The position numbers and the translations under genes were made by a program. Positions 55,380-63,808 of a DNA stretch of 64,000 nt are shown here, piece after piece (position 1 is the first letter of the stretch; every line of letters starts with the position of its first letter). The stretch spans positions 186,001 to 250,000 of the forward strand of contig JAHCHE010000006.1 of the NCBI GenBank assembly GCA_026129905.1, given 5' to 3'. This DNA is from Bryobacteraceae bacterium. Its GTDB lineage: Bacteria > Acidobacteriota > Terriglobia > Bryobacterales > Bryobacteraceae. The notes below the pieces were generated by a model. It was not told where the DNA came from. It saw only the letters and a list, made by a program, of their open reading frames with translations, and made no database searches.

Positions 55380-55420
55380 TTTCCCACAGTCATCCACGGG
55401 TTTTCCACAGGATATGCACA
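55380..55420 (+). other. Cluster of four DnaA-box-like 9-mers at helical spacing
   Basis: Four boxes in the same direction begin at 55380 (TTTCCCACA), 55390 (TCATCCACG), 55401 (TTTTCCACA) and 55412 (ATATGCACA). The third and fourth each differ from TTATNCACA at one position, the others at two. The start-to-start distances are 10, 11 and 11 bases, so all lie on one face of the helix. The nearest gene start is RNase J at 55520. They could be an origin element, a DnaA titration site or a DnaA-dependent regulatory site. Confidence 0.5.
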
Positions 55421-55519
55421 TTCGCTCCCCATAGGGCAGCCGATCCCATCCGCCACCTTGGAATTCGGGGAGGCCGTTTCCACGCTCTTCTCCGGCGTGT
55501 GTGCTACCCTGTTGAATTC

Positions 55520-57190
55520 ATGAGCGACCGCAAGTTGCAGGTCATTCCGCTAGGCGGCTTGGGCGAGTTTGGCATGCATTCAATGGCCATTCGCCTGGAC
55601 GACGACATCATCGTCATCGACGCCGGAATGATGTTCCCGGAGGCGGAACTGCTGGGCGTGGACATCGTCACCCCTGATTTCGCCTATCTGGAACAAAACA
55701 AAGAGCATGTCCGCGCCCTCATCCTGACCCATGGCCATGAGGACCACATCGGAGCCGTCCCTTTCCTGCTTTCCGAGGTCAACGTGCCGGTTTACGGCAC
55801 CGCTTTTACGCTAGCCTTGGTCGAGCGCCGCCTGGACGAACACGACCTTCGCGATCAGGCCCGGCTCAACGTCGTTAAGCCTGGGGAAAGCATCGAGATC
55901 GGGCCCTTCCGTATCGAGCTGATCCATGTCACGCATTCGATCGTCGATTCGGTCGCGGTCGCCATCACCACGGATCTCGGAATCATCATTCACACCGGCG
56001 ACTTCAAGGTCGATCCTACCCCGACCGACAACAAACTCTTCGACCTGCACACGCTGGCCGACTACGGGCGCCGTGGCGTTCTGCTGCTGCTCTGCGATTC
56101 CACCAACGTGGAACGCCCCGGCTTCACCGAGAGCGAACGGGCGGTCAGGCCGCGGCTGGAGGACGCGTTCTCGCGCACCGAGGGACGCCTAGTGGTCTCC
56201 TGCTTCAGCTCGTCCATCCACCGGCTCCAACAGATCGTCGACCTTTCGGCCCAGTATGGCCGCAAAGTCGCCTTCCTCGGGCGCAGCGTCTTACAGGTTA
56301 CCGAGATCGCGCATAACCTGGGCCTGCTGGAGCTGCCGGACGGCATACTGCTGCGGCCGCAGGACGTCATGCAGAGCCCTCGCAGCCGGGTCACGGTAGT
56401 GGCCTCCGGATCGCAGGGGGAACCCATGTCGGCGATGTCCCGCGTGGCCGTGGACAATCACCGGAACCTTTCGCTGACGCCCGGCGATGCCGTGCTGCTA
56501 AGTTCCCGAGTGATTCCGGGCAACGAAAAGGCGATCTTCCGGATGGTGGATCATATCTGCCGGCGGGGGGCCGACGTCTGGTACGGAACGATGAATCCGC
56601 CGCTACACGTCTCGGGTCACGCCAGCGTCGAGGAGCTGAAGCTGGTCCTGAACCTGGTGCGGCCCCGGTATTTCGTGCCGGTCCACGGCGAGTACCGCCA
56701 GTTGATGAAGCATGCCATGCTGGCGCGGCATATGAGCAGCGCGTGGCTCGAGGAGGCCTTTCTGCTCGAGACCGGTCAGACGCTGGAATTCGACCATCGC
56801 GGCGCCCGCCGCGGCGAGAATGTGCCCGTGGGCAGACTTTGCATCGATTCCGGAACCCTCGACGACGTGGTCGAGGACCTCGTCATTCGAGACCGTCGCC
56901 ACCTCTCCGAGGAAGGATTCATCGTTCCCATCATCGCTATCAACAAACTCACCGGAACGCATGAAGGACTTCCCGAAATCGTCAGCCGAGGGTTCGTCTC
57001 CACCGACGATAGCGCCGTCATCATCGGCCGAGCGAAGGAGGTTGTGGCCCGCACGCTGCGCGAATCCACCCCCGAGGAGCGCTCCGACTGGGGCTTGATG
57101 CAGGAAAAGATCCGCGTCGACCTCAAGCGCTTCATCAACCGCGAAGCCTCCCGCCGGCCGCTGATCCTCCCCGTGATCCTCGAAGTGTAA
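55520..57190 (+). CDS. rnj: Ribonuclease J
   Basis: The start at 55520 (MSDRKLQVIPLGGLGEFG) fits the family; the open frame extends 7 codons upstream. The 556-residue product has the metallo-beta-lactamase motif LTHGHEDHIGAVPF at about residues 71-84. The other metal ligands are in VTHSIVDSVAVAI and HTGDFKVDP, the beta-CASP region has SGSQGEPMSAMSRVA, and VHGEYRQLMKH supplies the last histidine. RNase J degrades and matures RNA with 5'-exo and endo activity and replaces RNase E in many bacteria. The intergenic region in front contains a small RNA candidate. Confidence 0.95.
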   Translation: MSDRKLQVIPLGGLGEFGMHSMAIRLDDDIIVIDAGMMFPEAELLGVDIVTPDFAYLEQNKEHVRALILTHGHEDHIGAVPFLLSEVNVPVYGTAFTLALVERRLDEHDLRDQARLNVVKPGESIEIGPFRIELIHVTHSIVDSVAVAITTDLGIIIHTGDFKVDPTPTDNKLFDLHTLADYGRRGVLLLLCDSTNVERPGFTESERAVRPRLEDAFSRTEGRLVVSCFSSSIHRLQQIVDLSAQYGRKVAFLGRSVLQVTEIAHNLGLLELPDGILLRPQDVMQSPRSRVTVVASGSQGEPMSAMSRVAVDNHRNLSLTPGDAVLLSSRVIPGNEKAIFRMVDHICRRGADVWYGTMNPPLHVSGHASVEELKLVLNLVRPRYFVPVHGEYRQLMKHAMLARHMSSAWLEEAFLLETGQTLEFDHRGARRGENVPVGRLCIDSGTLDDVVEDLVIRDRRHLSEEGFIVPIIAINKLTGTHEGLPEIVSRGFVSTDDSAVIIGRAKEVVARTLRESTPEERSDWGLMQEKIRVDLKRFINREASRRPLILPVILEV

Positions 57191-57323
57191 AGCCTAATCG
57201 TCCGGTCCGCTTGACAGCCCCGTCCGAACTTCAATAGCATACGCGACGAACCCGCTCCGCCTTGGCGGCGCCGGGAGACGAATCGGCGCGTCCGCGCTTT
57301 CGGGCGCGCGTCTGGAGGTTAAA

Positions 57324-58730
57324 TTGACAACGATGCGATGGCCTTGGCTCCTATCGGCGTTCTGCGCCGCCCTCTGGTGTTTTGTTTCGATAGGCTGCGG
57401 CGGCGCGCCCGTGCGCGAGGCGGCGGCGGAAGAGGCGCCGAAGGAGTTGATGTTCGAACCGGTGAAGATCGACGGCCCGGCGCACGATCCGGCCAAACAC
57501 ACCTACTGGTTCGGGCCGTTTTCGGAATGCTCGTCGGTCCTCGATATCGACGGCGATGGAAAGCTCGATATCGCCGCAGGCCGTAATTACTATATTGCGC
57601 CGAATTGGACCAAATATCCCGATTATCGCGACGGCGCGGAAACCAACGGTCCCGACGTCGACGACAACTACGAAGGAACGATGGACGTTAACAACGACGG
57701 ACGTCCGGACGTGCTCAGCTCCGGCTGGATGCGTCGGCAGGGGATCTGGTGGTACGAAAACCCGGGGAAACTCGGCGTTAAGTGGAACTCGTATCCGCTT
57801 CACGAAGCCGACGGCCTTGAGGGAATGGTGATCGGCAACCTGTCCGGGCGCAGCGACAAGGACGTGCTGGTGAACTACTTCGCCCGCAAGCCGGGCCGCG
57901 GCCTCATCTGGTTTGAGCACATCGACGAAGCGCCCTGGTTCAAGGAACACGTTCTGGGGCCGGAGAACGTCGGGGTCAGCCACGGCAGCGGCATCGGCGA
58001 CATCAACGGCGATGGCCGCAACGACGTCGTCACCACCAGCGGTTGGTTCGAGGCGCCGCCGCGTCCCACCGAAGAACCCTGGATCTGGCATCCCGATTAC
58101 CAGTTCACCCCGTTCGGATCGGACCGTCCCGGCGGCGCCGGGCTTCCCATGCTCGTCATGGACGCCAACGGCGACGGCCTCAGCGACATCATCATCGGCT
58201 CCGACCACGGCTACGGCCTGGCCTGGCTCGAGCAGAAAATGGAAGGCGGCAAGCGTACGTTCGTCAAGCATTGGATCGAGACGGACTTTCCCACGTTCCA
58301 CACCATGACGCTGGCCGACCTGGACGGCGACGGCAAGCCCGAGCTGATCACCGGAAAACAGGTGCTGGCGCATAATGGCGGCGATGTCGGCGCTTTTGAG
58401 CCGGTATTTGTCTTCTATTACACCGTAAATAATGGGCGTTTTCAGCGCCACATCATTTCGTACAGCCATCTCACGCCGTATTTCGGGCCAAACGCTAAAA
58501 AAGAACCGCCGCCCAATTACGTGGTCGGCGTCGGGATGAGGCTGAACGCCGCCGACATCGACGGCGATGGACGGCAGGACGTGATCGTGGCCTGTAAGAC
58601 CGGGCTCTACGTCTTCTTCAACAAAGGCTACTCGCCGCGGACCGCCGGCACGAACTGGCTTCCCCCGCGCGAATCGTATCCATCGCACAAACCATGGGAG
58701 AACAGACCCCCAAGGAGCCCGGCGAAGTGA
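57324..58730 (+). CDS. Exported VCBS/FG-GAP repeat lipoprotein
   Basis: The start is taken at TTG 57324, because GGAGG lies six bases before it; an ATG three codons later is also possible. The 468-residue protein has a signal peptide with a lipobox-like SIGC (Cys at about residue 25). Repeats of the calcium-binding type DxDGDGxxD follow: LDIDGDGKLDIAAG, MDVNNDGRPDVLSSG, GDINGDGRNDVVTTSG, MDANGDGLSDIIIGS, ADLDGDGKPELITGK and ADIDGDGRQDVIVA. Such repeats build a beta-propeller, as in FG-GAP proteins, bound to the outer surface. Function is unknown, possibly adhesion or carbohydrate binding. Confidence 0.85.
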   Translation: MTTMRWPWLLSAFCAALWCFVSIGCGGAPVREAAAEEAPKELMFEPVKIDGPAHDPAKHTYWFGPFSECSSVLDIDGDGKLDIAAGRNYYIAPNWTKYPDYRDGAETNGPDVDDNYEGTMDVNNDGRPDVLSSGWMRRQGIWWYENPGKLGVKWNSYPLHEADGLEGMVIGNLSGRSDKDVLVNYFARKPGRGLIWFEHIDEAPWFKEHVLGPENVGVSHGSGIGDINGDGRNDVVTTSGWFEAPPRPTEEPWIWHPDYQFTPFGSDRPGGAGLPMLVMDANGDGLSDIIIGSDHGYGLAWLEQKMEGGKRTFVKHWIETDFPTFHTMTLADLDGDGKPELITGKQVLAHNGGDVGAFEPVFVFYYTVNNGRFQRHIISYSHLTPYFGPNAKKEPPPNYVVGVGMRLNAADIDGDGRQDVIVACKTGLYVFFNKGYSPRTAGTNWLPPRESYPSHKPWENRPPRSPAK

Positions 58731-59170
58731 GAGCGCCTCTTTACATCCTCACCGTACTGCTCGGCGTGGTGCTCGCGGTACACCTGGCCATGAACGGCAA
58801 GGTGGGCGCGAGCATCGCGAATCCCCGCGTGGCGAACGCCGTCTTCTGGTTCATCGGCGCGCTGACCGCCGTCGTGATCGGGCTCACCGGCTGGCGTCAG
58901 GGCGCCCTGGCGCCGATCGCGAAAGTGCATCCGCTGCTGCTCACCGCCGGCGCGCTCGGCGCGTGCCTCGTGTTCGCCATCGCCTGGTTGATCCCCCGCA
59001 TCGGCGCCGGACCCGTCATGATCTCGCTCCTCGCCGGGCAGATTCTGGGCGGGCTGGTGATGTCGCACTTCGGATGGCTCGGCTCTCCGGTGCAGCCGGT
59101 GACCATGATGAAGCTCCTCGGCGTCCTGGTGATGATCGTGGGCGTCGTGCTGGCGACGTTCTCCCGCTGA
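58727..59170 (+). CDS. Small DMT/YdcZ (DUF606)-like transporter
   Basis: The start chosen is GTG 58727, which overlaps the VCBS gene stop codon (GTGA) and has GGAG 10 bases upstream; an ATG at 58694 in frame is the alternative. The product of about 147 residues has five hydrophobic segments such as APLYILTVLLGVVLAVHLAMNG, AVFWFIGALTAVVIGLTGW, LLLTAGALGACLVFAIAWLI, VMISLLAGQILGGLVMSHF and MMKLLGVLVMIVGVVLATF. This matches the YdcZ/DUF606 family of half-size drug/metabolite transporters. The partner or substrate is not known. Confidence 0.75.
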   Translation: MRAPLYILTVLLGVVLAVHLAMNGKVGASIANPRVANAVFWFIGALTAVVIGLTGWRQGALAPIAKVHPLLLTAGALGACLVFAIAWLIPRIGAGPVMISLLAGQILGGLVMSHFGWLGSPVQPVTMMKLLGVLVMIVGVVLATFSR

Positions 59171-59266
59171 GCATGTAACTGCGGGCCGATTGCCGGCGTC
59201 TTCACTCATGCCGGGTTAGGCCGGCAGGCGTTGGAGTTCGCCTTTAACCGCCCGGCGGGGCAGATG

Positions 59267-59320
59267 ACTCCTGCGAGGGATTTGCGCGGCAGGAGTTCCC
59301 GCCAGTCGACGAAATCCCTC
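59267..59320 (+). repeat. Two interlocking inverted repeats in the leader of the dynamin gene
   Basis: ACTCCTGC (59267-59274) pairs with GCAGGAGT (59289-59296), while GAGGGATTT (59275-59283) pairs with AAATCCCTC (59312-59320). The order is A, B, A-prime, B-prime, so both stems cannot form in a simple nested way. The leader could switch between two hairpins. It ends 20 bases before the dynamin start at 59341. Confidence 0.5.
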
Positions 59321-59340
59321 CATCACAGAAACCCGCCCGT

Positions 59341-61497
59341 TTGGCGGAAACGCCGTGGAAAGAGCGCGCCGTGGCGGAAGTGGACCTTCTCAATGAGTCG
59401 CAGCAGCGGCGGCTGCTGGCGAACGCCAGACATGCCGACGAACTGCTTTCCGAGGTCGAATCGATCCTCACCGCCGCCGAGTCCAGATCGGCCTTCCCGA
59501 AATATCGTCCCGACGTTTCTCTGCACCAGGCGCGGCTCATTCGCAGCCACATCGCGCGCTTCCGGACCCACCTCACCCGGGTACTGACCGCCGTCGGCGT
59601 CCGGCACGACGGCTCACGGTTCGGCGCCTTGCATTCCATCCGGGTAACGCTCACCTTTGTGCGCATCGCGGTTCAGGAGATGGCGCCGGAATACCTTCAG
59701 GGCTACGGCGATCTCCCGGAGGAGGCGGCAGCCGAACTCCGCGGTTTGTACTCCGAGTTGGAAGGGCTCCTGGACGCCCTGGAGCGCAACCTTGCGCTGG
59801 GCGAAGCCGCCGACCTCCAGGCCCGGCTCGACCGGCTCCAACGCACCACCGGGGAGGTCGAGCTTCTCCGCGTGCTCGATCGCATTGTCAATGAGCGCGA
59901 ACTGGCCGAGTTTCGCGCCCCACTGCTCAACATCCTCGAGAAAACCGAATCGCGCCAGTTCGAGATCGCGGTTTTCGGCCGCGTCAGCAGCGGCAAATCC
60001 TCCCTGCTGAACCATGTGCTGCGGACCGGCGTCCTGCCGGTGGGCGTGAACCCGATTACGGCCGTCCCCACTCGGCTTGTCTACGGCCCCGAGGGGAGTT
60101 TGAAGGTGACCTTCGCGGACCGGCTGGTGAAGCGCTATCCGCTCGACGATCTGGCTCAGTACGCCAGCGAAGAGCGCAACCCAGGGAACGAGCTTGGCGT
60201 CACGAGACTGGTAGTAAGCTTGCCCAGCCCCCGGCTTCGGGACGGCCTGGTCCTGGTGGACACTCCGGGCCTGGGCGCCCTCGCAACCGCCGGGGCCGCG
60301 GAAACGCTGGCGTATCTGCCGCAATGCGATCTCGGAATCGTGCTGATCAGCTCGGTCAATCCCGTCAACGATGAGGACCTGAACACGCTTCACGCCCTTT
60401 CACAGGCCGGCATTCCGGTCATGGTTCTGCTCAGCAAGGCGGACTTGCTTTCGCCCGGCGACCGTGAGAAAGCGTTGTCCTATACGCAGCAGGAAGTTCT
60501 TCGCAATCTCAATCTGCGGATAGCCGTGCATCCGGTCAGTTCCGCTCCCGGATACGAGGAACTGCTTGAGACGTGGTTCCGCGACGAACTGGAGCCGCTG
60601 TGCTCCCGCAGCCGCGAACTGGCGCAGGACTCGGCGCGGCGGAAGACCGGCGCGCTGCTGGAAGCCATGGTTGCCGCCCTTCGGTCGATGCTCGGCGGCC
60701 CCGATTCGGCGGCGGACCACAGCCAGGAGCGCCTCGAGCAGGTTGAGCGCGGACTCCGCGAGGCAGCCGGCCGCATCGAGGAGACTCGACGTTTCTGCCA
60801 GGCCGCCGCCGACAGCATTCGGGGAATGGGGGCGGCCGCCATCGAAAGCGCCGCGGAGGAGTTGATGGCAACGTGGAACGGCGGCGCCGGAGGATCCGAG
60901 GCCGGCGCCGTGGTTGCCGGCGCGGTTGAGAGGACGGCGGCCGATGCGGCGGCGCAGATCTCCAGCCGTTTGCGGTCGCTGGCGCGAGAACTGGAATCCG
61001 CGCTGAGATTGGCGGCCGGCGAGTTCGGCGGCTCGGCCGAAAGCGAAAGCTTCCTCGAAGAATGCGTTCGGGAGATGCCGCGGTTCGAGGCCTCGTTGCC
61101 GGAGGCAGACCTCGCCGCTCCGCGCCTGCGTCTGCCGGAGCGGCTCGCACGCTGGAGGTTGACGCGCGAACTCCGCGGGCGCCTCCAACACGAAGCGGAC
61201 TCGGGCTTCACACGATACGGCCGCGCCCTGGACCGGTGGGCGGGAACCGCGCTGGCGAACCTGCAAGCGCAGTTTAACGACCGGGCCGACGCTTACCGGG
61301 CGCAGGTGGATCGGCTGACAAGCGGGAAGTCGGTTTCCGCCGCGGACCGCGAACGGGTCGGGCGCGATGTCGCCGAACTGGAGTCCTTCATGCCCGGCCC
61401 GGAACCTCGTCCGGATCGGCCGTCAGGCGGGCGCGAAGCGCCTCCAGCCGGTTCCGGTCTTCCCGAATCCGCGGCGCCTCCTCGGCCGCCGACCTGA
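59341..61497 (+). CDS. Bacterial dynamin-like GTPase 1
   Basis: This protein of 718 residues starts at TTG 59341 (GTG at 59371 is possible). An N-terminal helical region (about 1-190, four-helix bundle type) precedes the GTPase domain with P-loop FGRVSSGKSSLLNHVL at about 212-225, G3 VDTPGLG at about 306 and G4 LLSKADL at about 364. The rest (about 420-690) is long helical stalk with many Glu and Arg residues. It ends in a proline-rich tail. Members of the dynamin superfamily remodel membranes and in some bacteria act in phage defence. The gene overlaps the convergent second dynamin-like gene by 110 bp. Confidence 0.85.
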   Translation: MAETPWKERAVAEVDLLNESQQRRLLANARHADELLSEVESILTAAESRSAFPKYRPDVSLHQARLIRSHIARFRTHLTRVLTAVGVRHDGSRFGALHSIRVTLTFVRIAVQEMAPEYLQGYGDLPEEAAAELRGLYSELEGLLDALERNLALGEAADLQARLDRLQRTTGEVELLRVLDRIVNERELAEFRAPLLNILEKTESRQFEIAVFGRVSSGKSSLLNHVLRTGVLPVGVNPITAVPTRLVYGPEGSLKVTFADRLVKRYPLDDLAQYASEERNPGNELGVTRLVVSLPSPRLRDGLVLVDTPGLGALATAGAAETLAYLPQCDLGIVLISSVNPVNDEDLNTLHALSQAGIPVMVLLSKADLLSPGDREKALSYTQQEVLRNLNLRIAVHPVSSAPGYEELLETWFRDELEPLCSRSRELAQDSARRKTGALLEAMVAALRSMLGGPDSAADHSQERLEQVERGLREAAGRIEETRRFCQAAADSIRGMGAAAIESAAEELMATWNGGAGGSEAGAVVAGAVERTAADAAAQISSRLRSLARELESALRLAAGEFGGSAESESFLEECVREMPRFEASLPEADLAAPRLRLPERLARWRLTRELRGRLQHEADSGFTRYGRALDRWAGTALANLQAQFNDRADAYRAQVDRLTSGKSVSAADRERVGRDVAELESFMPGPEPRPDRPSGGREAPPAGSGLPESAAPPRPPT

Positions 61498-63082
61498 TCA
61501 TTCGCTCGATCGTGCCCACCAGGTTGTCCAGCCGCCGCGTGGCCTCCTTCTCCAACGCCAGCAAGGCCGTGTTGGCGACTTCTTCCCACTGCGACGTCAA
61601 TCGCGACAGGTTCATGAACACCACGTCGCTCACCTTGCGCTGGAAGTGCCGCTTGAGCGGCCCCTTGAGGATCGCCATGGGCGCGAACGGCGAGAGCATC
61701 TCCCAGTTGTGATCGAAAATCTTGCCGACTCGCACGTCGGGCGAGCGCGGATCCTTCGTGGCCAGTTCCATCTCCGTGGTGCGCAATGGGACGCCAAGCG
61801 TCTCCAGCACGCGCTCCGAAATCCGATTGCGGAAGTCCTGGAGCGATTGCGAAAGCTGCCGGCCGACGCGGCGCACCGGCTGGACGAACTCGTCGCGATG
61901 CTTGTTCGACAGTTCCGACATCTCCTCCGTGGCCGCCAGCCGCAGCCACTCCTCGAAGCGCTCGGTGGCCACGCTCAGGCTGCGCGTCCAGGATGGAAAC
62001 TCGCGCTCCAGAGCCGCCAGGAGCCGCTCGCGGACCGGAAATTCGTCCTTGCTCAGAAGGGCTTCGAAATTCGAGCGGTTGACGCCTGTGGTGTGCCGGA
62101 CGATCAGCCGCAGGGCCAGCCGGGCATCCTCCAGCGACTCCTTCTGGCCGAGGATCTTCTCCCGCAGCTCCGCGCGCTCGGAATCGGCGATCTCGGCGGA
62201 CTTGAGCGCGACGTCCAGGTACTCGCCGCATTCCTCCAGCAACGAGTCGATCTTGTGGCGAAGAATCGTCGCGCGGTGTTCGCCCGCCTCCCCGCTCACC
62301 CGCGATAGCAGGCCCTCGCGGAGCTCCGCGCGAAGCTCCTCGAAGCCCGGGCGGACCGAGTACGGAAACACGGGCACGGACCCGTTCCAATACCGCGCCA
62401 GTTGTTTTTGCACGAAATCTCGGACCTGAACCTGCTCGCTCGGATCGAGCACGTCCACCTTGGTCAGCAGCAAAGAGATGTTCGGCGTATAACGGCTGAG
62501 ATTCCGGATCAGCTCGATGTCGTGCTGCGACAGGGGGGGATCCACCCCGACCGCTACCAGCGCGAGGCCGACGTTCGGGAGCCACTCCAGCGAGGCGTCG
62601 GTGTTGTGCTCGAAGACGCTTTCGAGTCCCGGCGTGTCGACAAACCGGATTCCGCGGTAACGCTCCATCGAGGGGAGCTCAACGCGGACCGACTCGACGC
62701 CTTTCACGTTTTCCGGATTTTGCGCCTCGGAGACGAACTCGCCGATCCGATCCGTGGAGACCGATTCGCCCCGCCCGTCCAGGTAATGAATCTCGGCGCG
62801 TTCCCGGGCCCCGAACTGTATTTCGGTGACCACGCTGGTGACCGGGACCACGCCGACGGGCAACAGCGGCTTGCCGAGAAGATGGTTGAGAAACGTGCTC
62901 TTACCCGCCTTGAAGCGGCCCAGAATCGCGATGTTCAGCAGCTTCTCTTCGGCGAACGTCCGGCAGCTCTGGAGAAAATCCTCCAGCGCGTCGATCTGGT
63001 AGCGGGCGCGGATTTCCTCGACGGCGTCGAGGGTCTCCCGCACGGTTTCCCGATCAATCGAACTTGTCTTCTTCTCGCTCAT
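61388..63082 (-). CDS. Bacterial dynamin-like GTPase 2
   Basis: The 564-residue product starts at ATG 63082, where it overlaps the ATPase stop codon (ATGA). Residues 49-65 are NIAILGRFKAGKSTFLN with the P-loop. G2 PVTSVVTEI at about residue 80, G3 VDTPGLES at about 150 and G4 LLTKVDVLD at about 200 follow. A long helical stalk with hydrophobic tip (FAPMAILKGPLKRHFQRKV, about 455-470) and a C-terminal coiled coil complete it. It is a second, shorter dynamin-like protein, as in paired bacterial systems where two GTPases work together. It sits convergent to the first with overlapping 3' ends and is co-translated with an ATPase. Confidence 0.88.
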   Translation of the reverse strand: MSEKKTSSIDRETVRETLDAVEEIRARYQIDALEDFLQSCRTFAEEKLLNIAILGRFKAGKSTFLNHLLGKPLLPVGVVPVTSVVTEIQFGARERAEIHYLDGRGESVSTDRIGEFVSEAQNPENVKGVESVRVELPSMERYRGIRFVDTPGLESVFEHNTDASLEWLPNVGLALVAVGVDPPLSQHDIELIRNLSRYTPNISLLLTKVDVLDPSEQVQVRDFVQKQLARYWNGSVPVFPYSVRPGFEELRAELREGLLSRVSGEAGEHRATILRHKIDSLLEECGEYLDVALKSAEIADSERAELREKILGQKESLEDARLALRLIVRHTTGVNRSNFEALLSKDEFPVRERLLAALEREFPSWTRSLSVATERFEEWLRLAATEEMSELSNKHRDEFVQPVRRVGRQLSQSLQDFRNRISERVLETLGVPLRTTEMELATKDPRSPDVRVGKIFDHNWEMLSPFAPMAILKGPLKRHFQRKVSDVVFMNLSRLTSQWEEVANTALLALEKEATRRLDNLVGTIERMIRSAAEEAPRIREDRNRLEALRARLTADPDEVPGRA

Positions 63083-63807
63083 GGCAACCGTGAAGAAAGT
63101 GCGTCCATTCTTAGCGGCAGGAACTTGACATAGCGGCCGTTGTGATACTCGGGACGCCCTGCCAGGCGGCACATCGAGACGATCTGCCCAGGGTTGCCGC
63201 GAGCCGCTGCCAGCGCCTTCCGCCGGAAGTCTTCCAGGTCCAGCGACCGCAGTTGATATCGATCGGCCGCCGCTTCGAACAGTTCCTGGGATTCCACCCG
63301 GTTCAACGGTTCCAGCGCGATCTCCTCGCGCGGATCCCAGAGTAGCCGCCTGACGTAGCCCAGGCTGTCCCTCGACGCGGCCGTGACGATCAGGCAGACA
63401 TCCGGCAAATAGTACAGCTCTCGCAGAAACCGGTACATGCGCGGGTCCGCCCACGCGAGATCGTCAATCGCCACGCATCGGGGCGACCGCTGGAGAGCAT
63501 CGAGGACAGCCGGTTTCAACGACATGCTGGTCGCCTGCTCCAGATCGGCGAAACGCTCGATGCGGCAGTGTAGTTGCTCCGCCGCTTCAACTAGAAACGC
63601 ATGCAGCGCGCGCGGCCTCTCCGCCCACGCGCATCGCTGCCCCGCCAGCCGCTCCGCTTCTCTCACCAGCCTCGTCTTGCCCGCTCCGGGAGGACCGAGC
63701 ACCAGCCGCGAACGCCGCTCCACCAGCGCATAGGTCAGGTTTCGCAGTTCCTCCCGGCGGCCGATCAGCGGCCAGGGCGCGTCCGGCGGCTTAGTCCCGC
63801 TTCCCAT
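63079..63807 (-). CDS. AAA/STAND-type ATPase
   Basis: The 242-residue product has the Walker A motif LVLGPPGAGKTRLV at about residues 35-48 and Walker B CVAIDDLAWAD at about 110-120. Helical segments such as FRKALAAARGNPGQIVSMCRL close the domain. It has no extra sensor or repeat domain, so it is a minimal member of the AAA_16/NACHT-like group. The gene is translationally coupled to the second dynamin-like GTPase (ATGA overlap), and starts only one base after the stop of the DUF190 gene. It could energise or regulate the GTPase; this is inferred from linkage. Confidence 0.8.
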   Translation of the reverse strand: MGSGTKPPDAPWPLIGRREELRNLTYALVERRSRLVLGPPGAGKTRLVREAERLAGQRCAWAERPRALHAFLVEAAEQLHCRIERFADLEQATSMSLKPAVLDALQRSPRCVAIDDLAWADPRMYRFLRELYYLPDVCLIVTAASRDSLGYVRRLLWDPREEIALEPLNRVESQELFEAAADRYQLRSLDLEDFRRKALAAARGNPGQIVSMCRLAGRPEYHNGRYVKFLPLRMDALSSRLP

Positions 63808-63808
63808 A

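Larger units (their letters stand above)
54947..55519. other. Long intergenic region with small RNA candidate and DnaA-box cluster
   Basis: This 573-bp spacer separates the DUF6599-like gene from the RNase J gene. It contains no believable protein gene. From left to right it holds an AACTTTC/GAAAGTT inverted repeat (54957-54980), a lone DnaA-like 9-mer (55007-55015), a sigma70 promoter (55096-55124), three consecutive hairpins ending in a terminator (55140-55250), and four DnaA-box-like 9-mers (55380-55420). The 99 bases before the RNase J start contain no strong ribosome site. Confidence 0.6.

Noticed and set aside
59267-59320. H-type pseudoknot
   Set aside because: The first loop has zero bases and cannot span a 9-bp stem; alternative hairpins are the better explanation.
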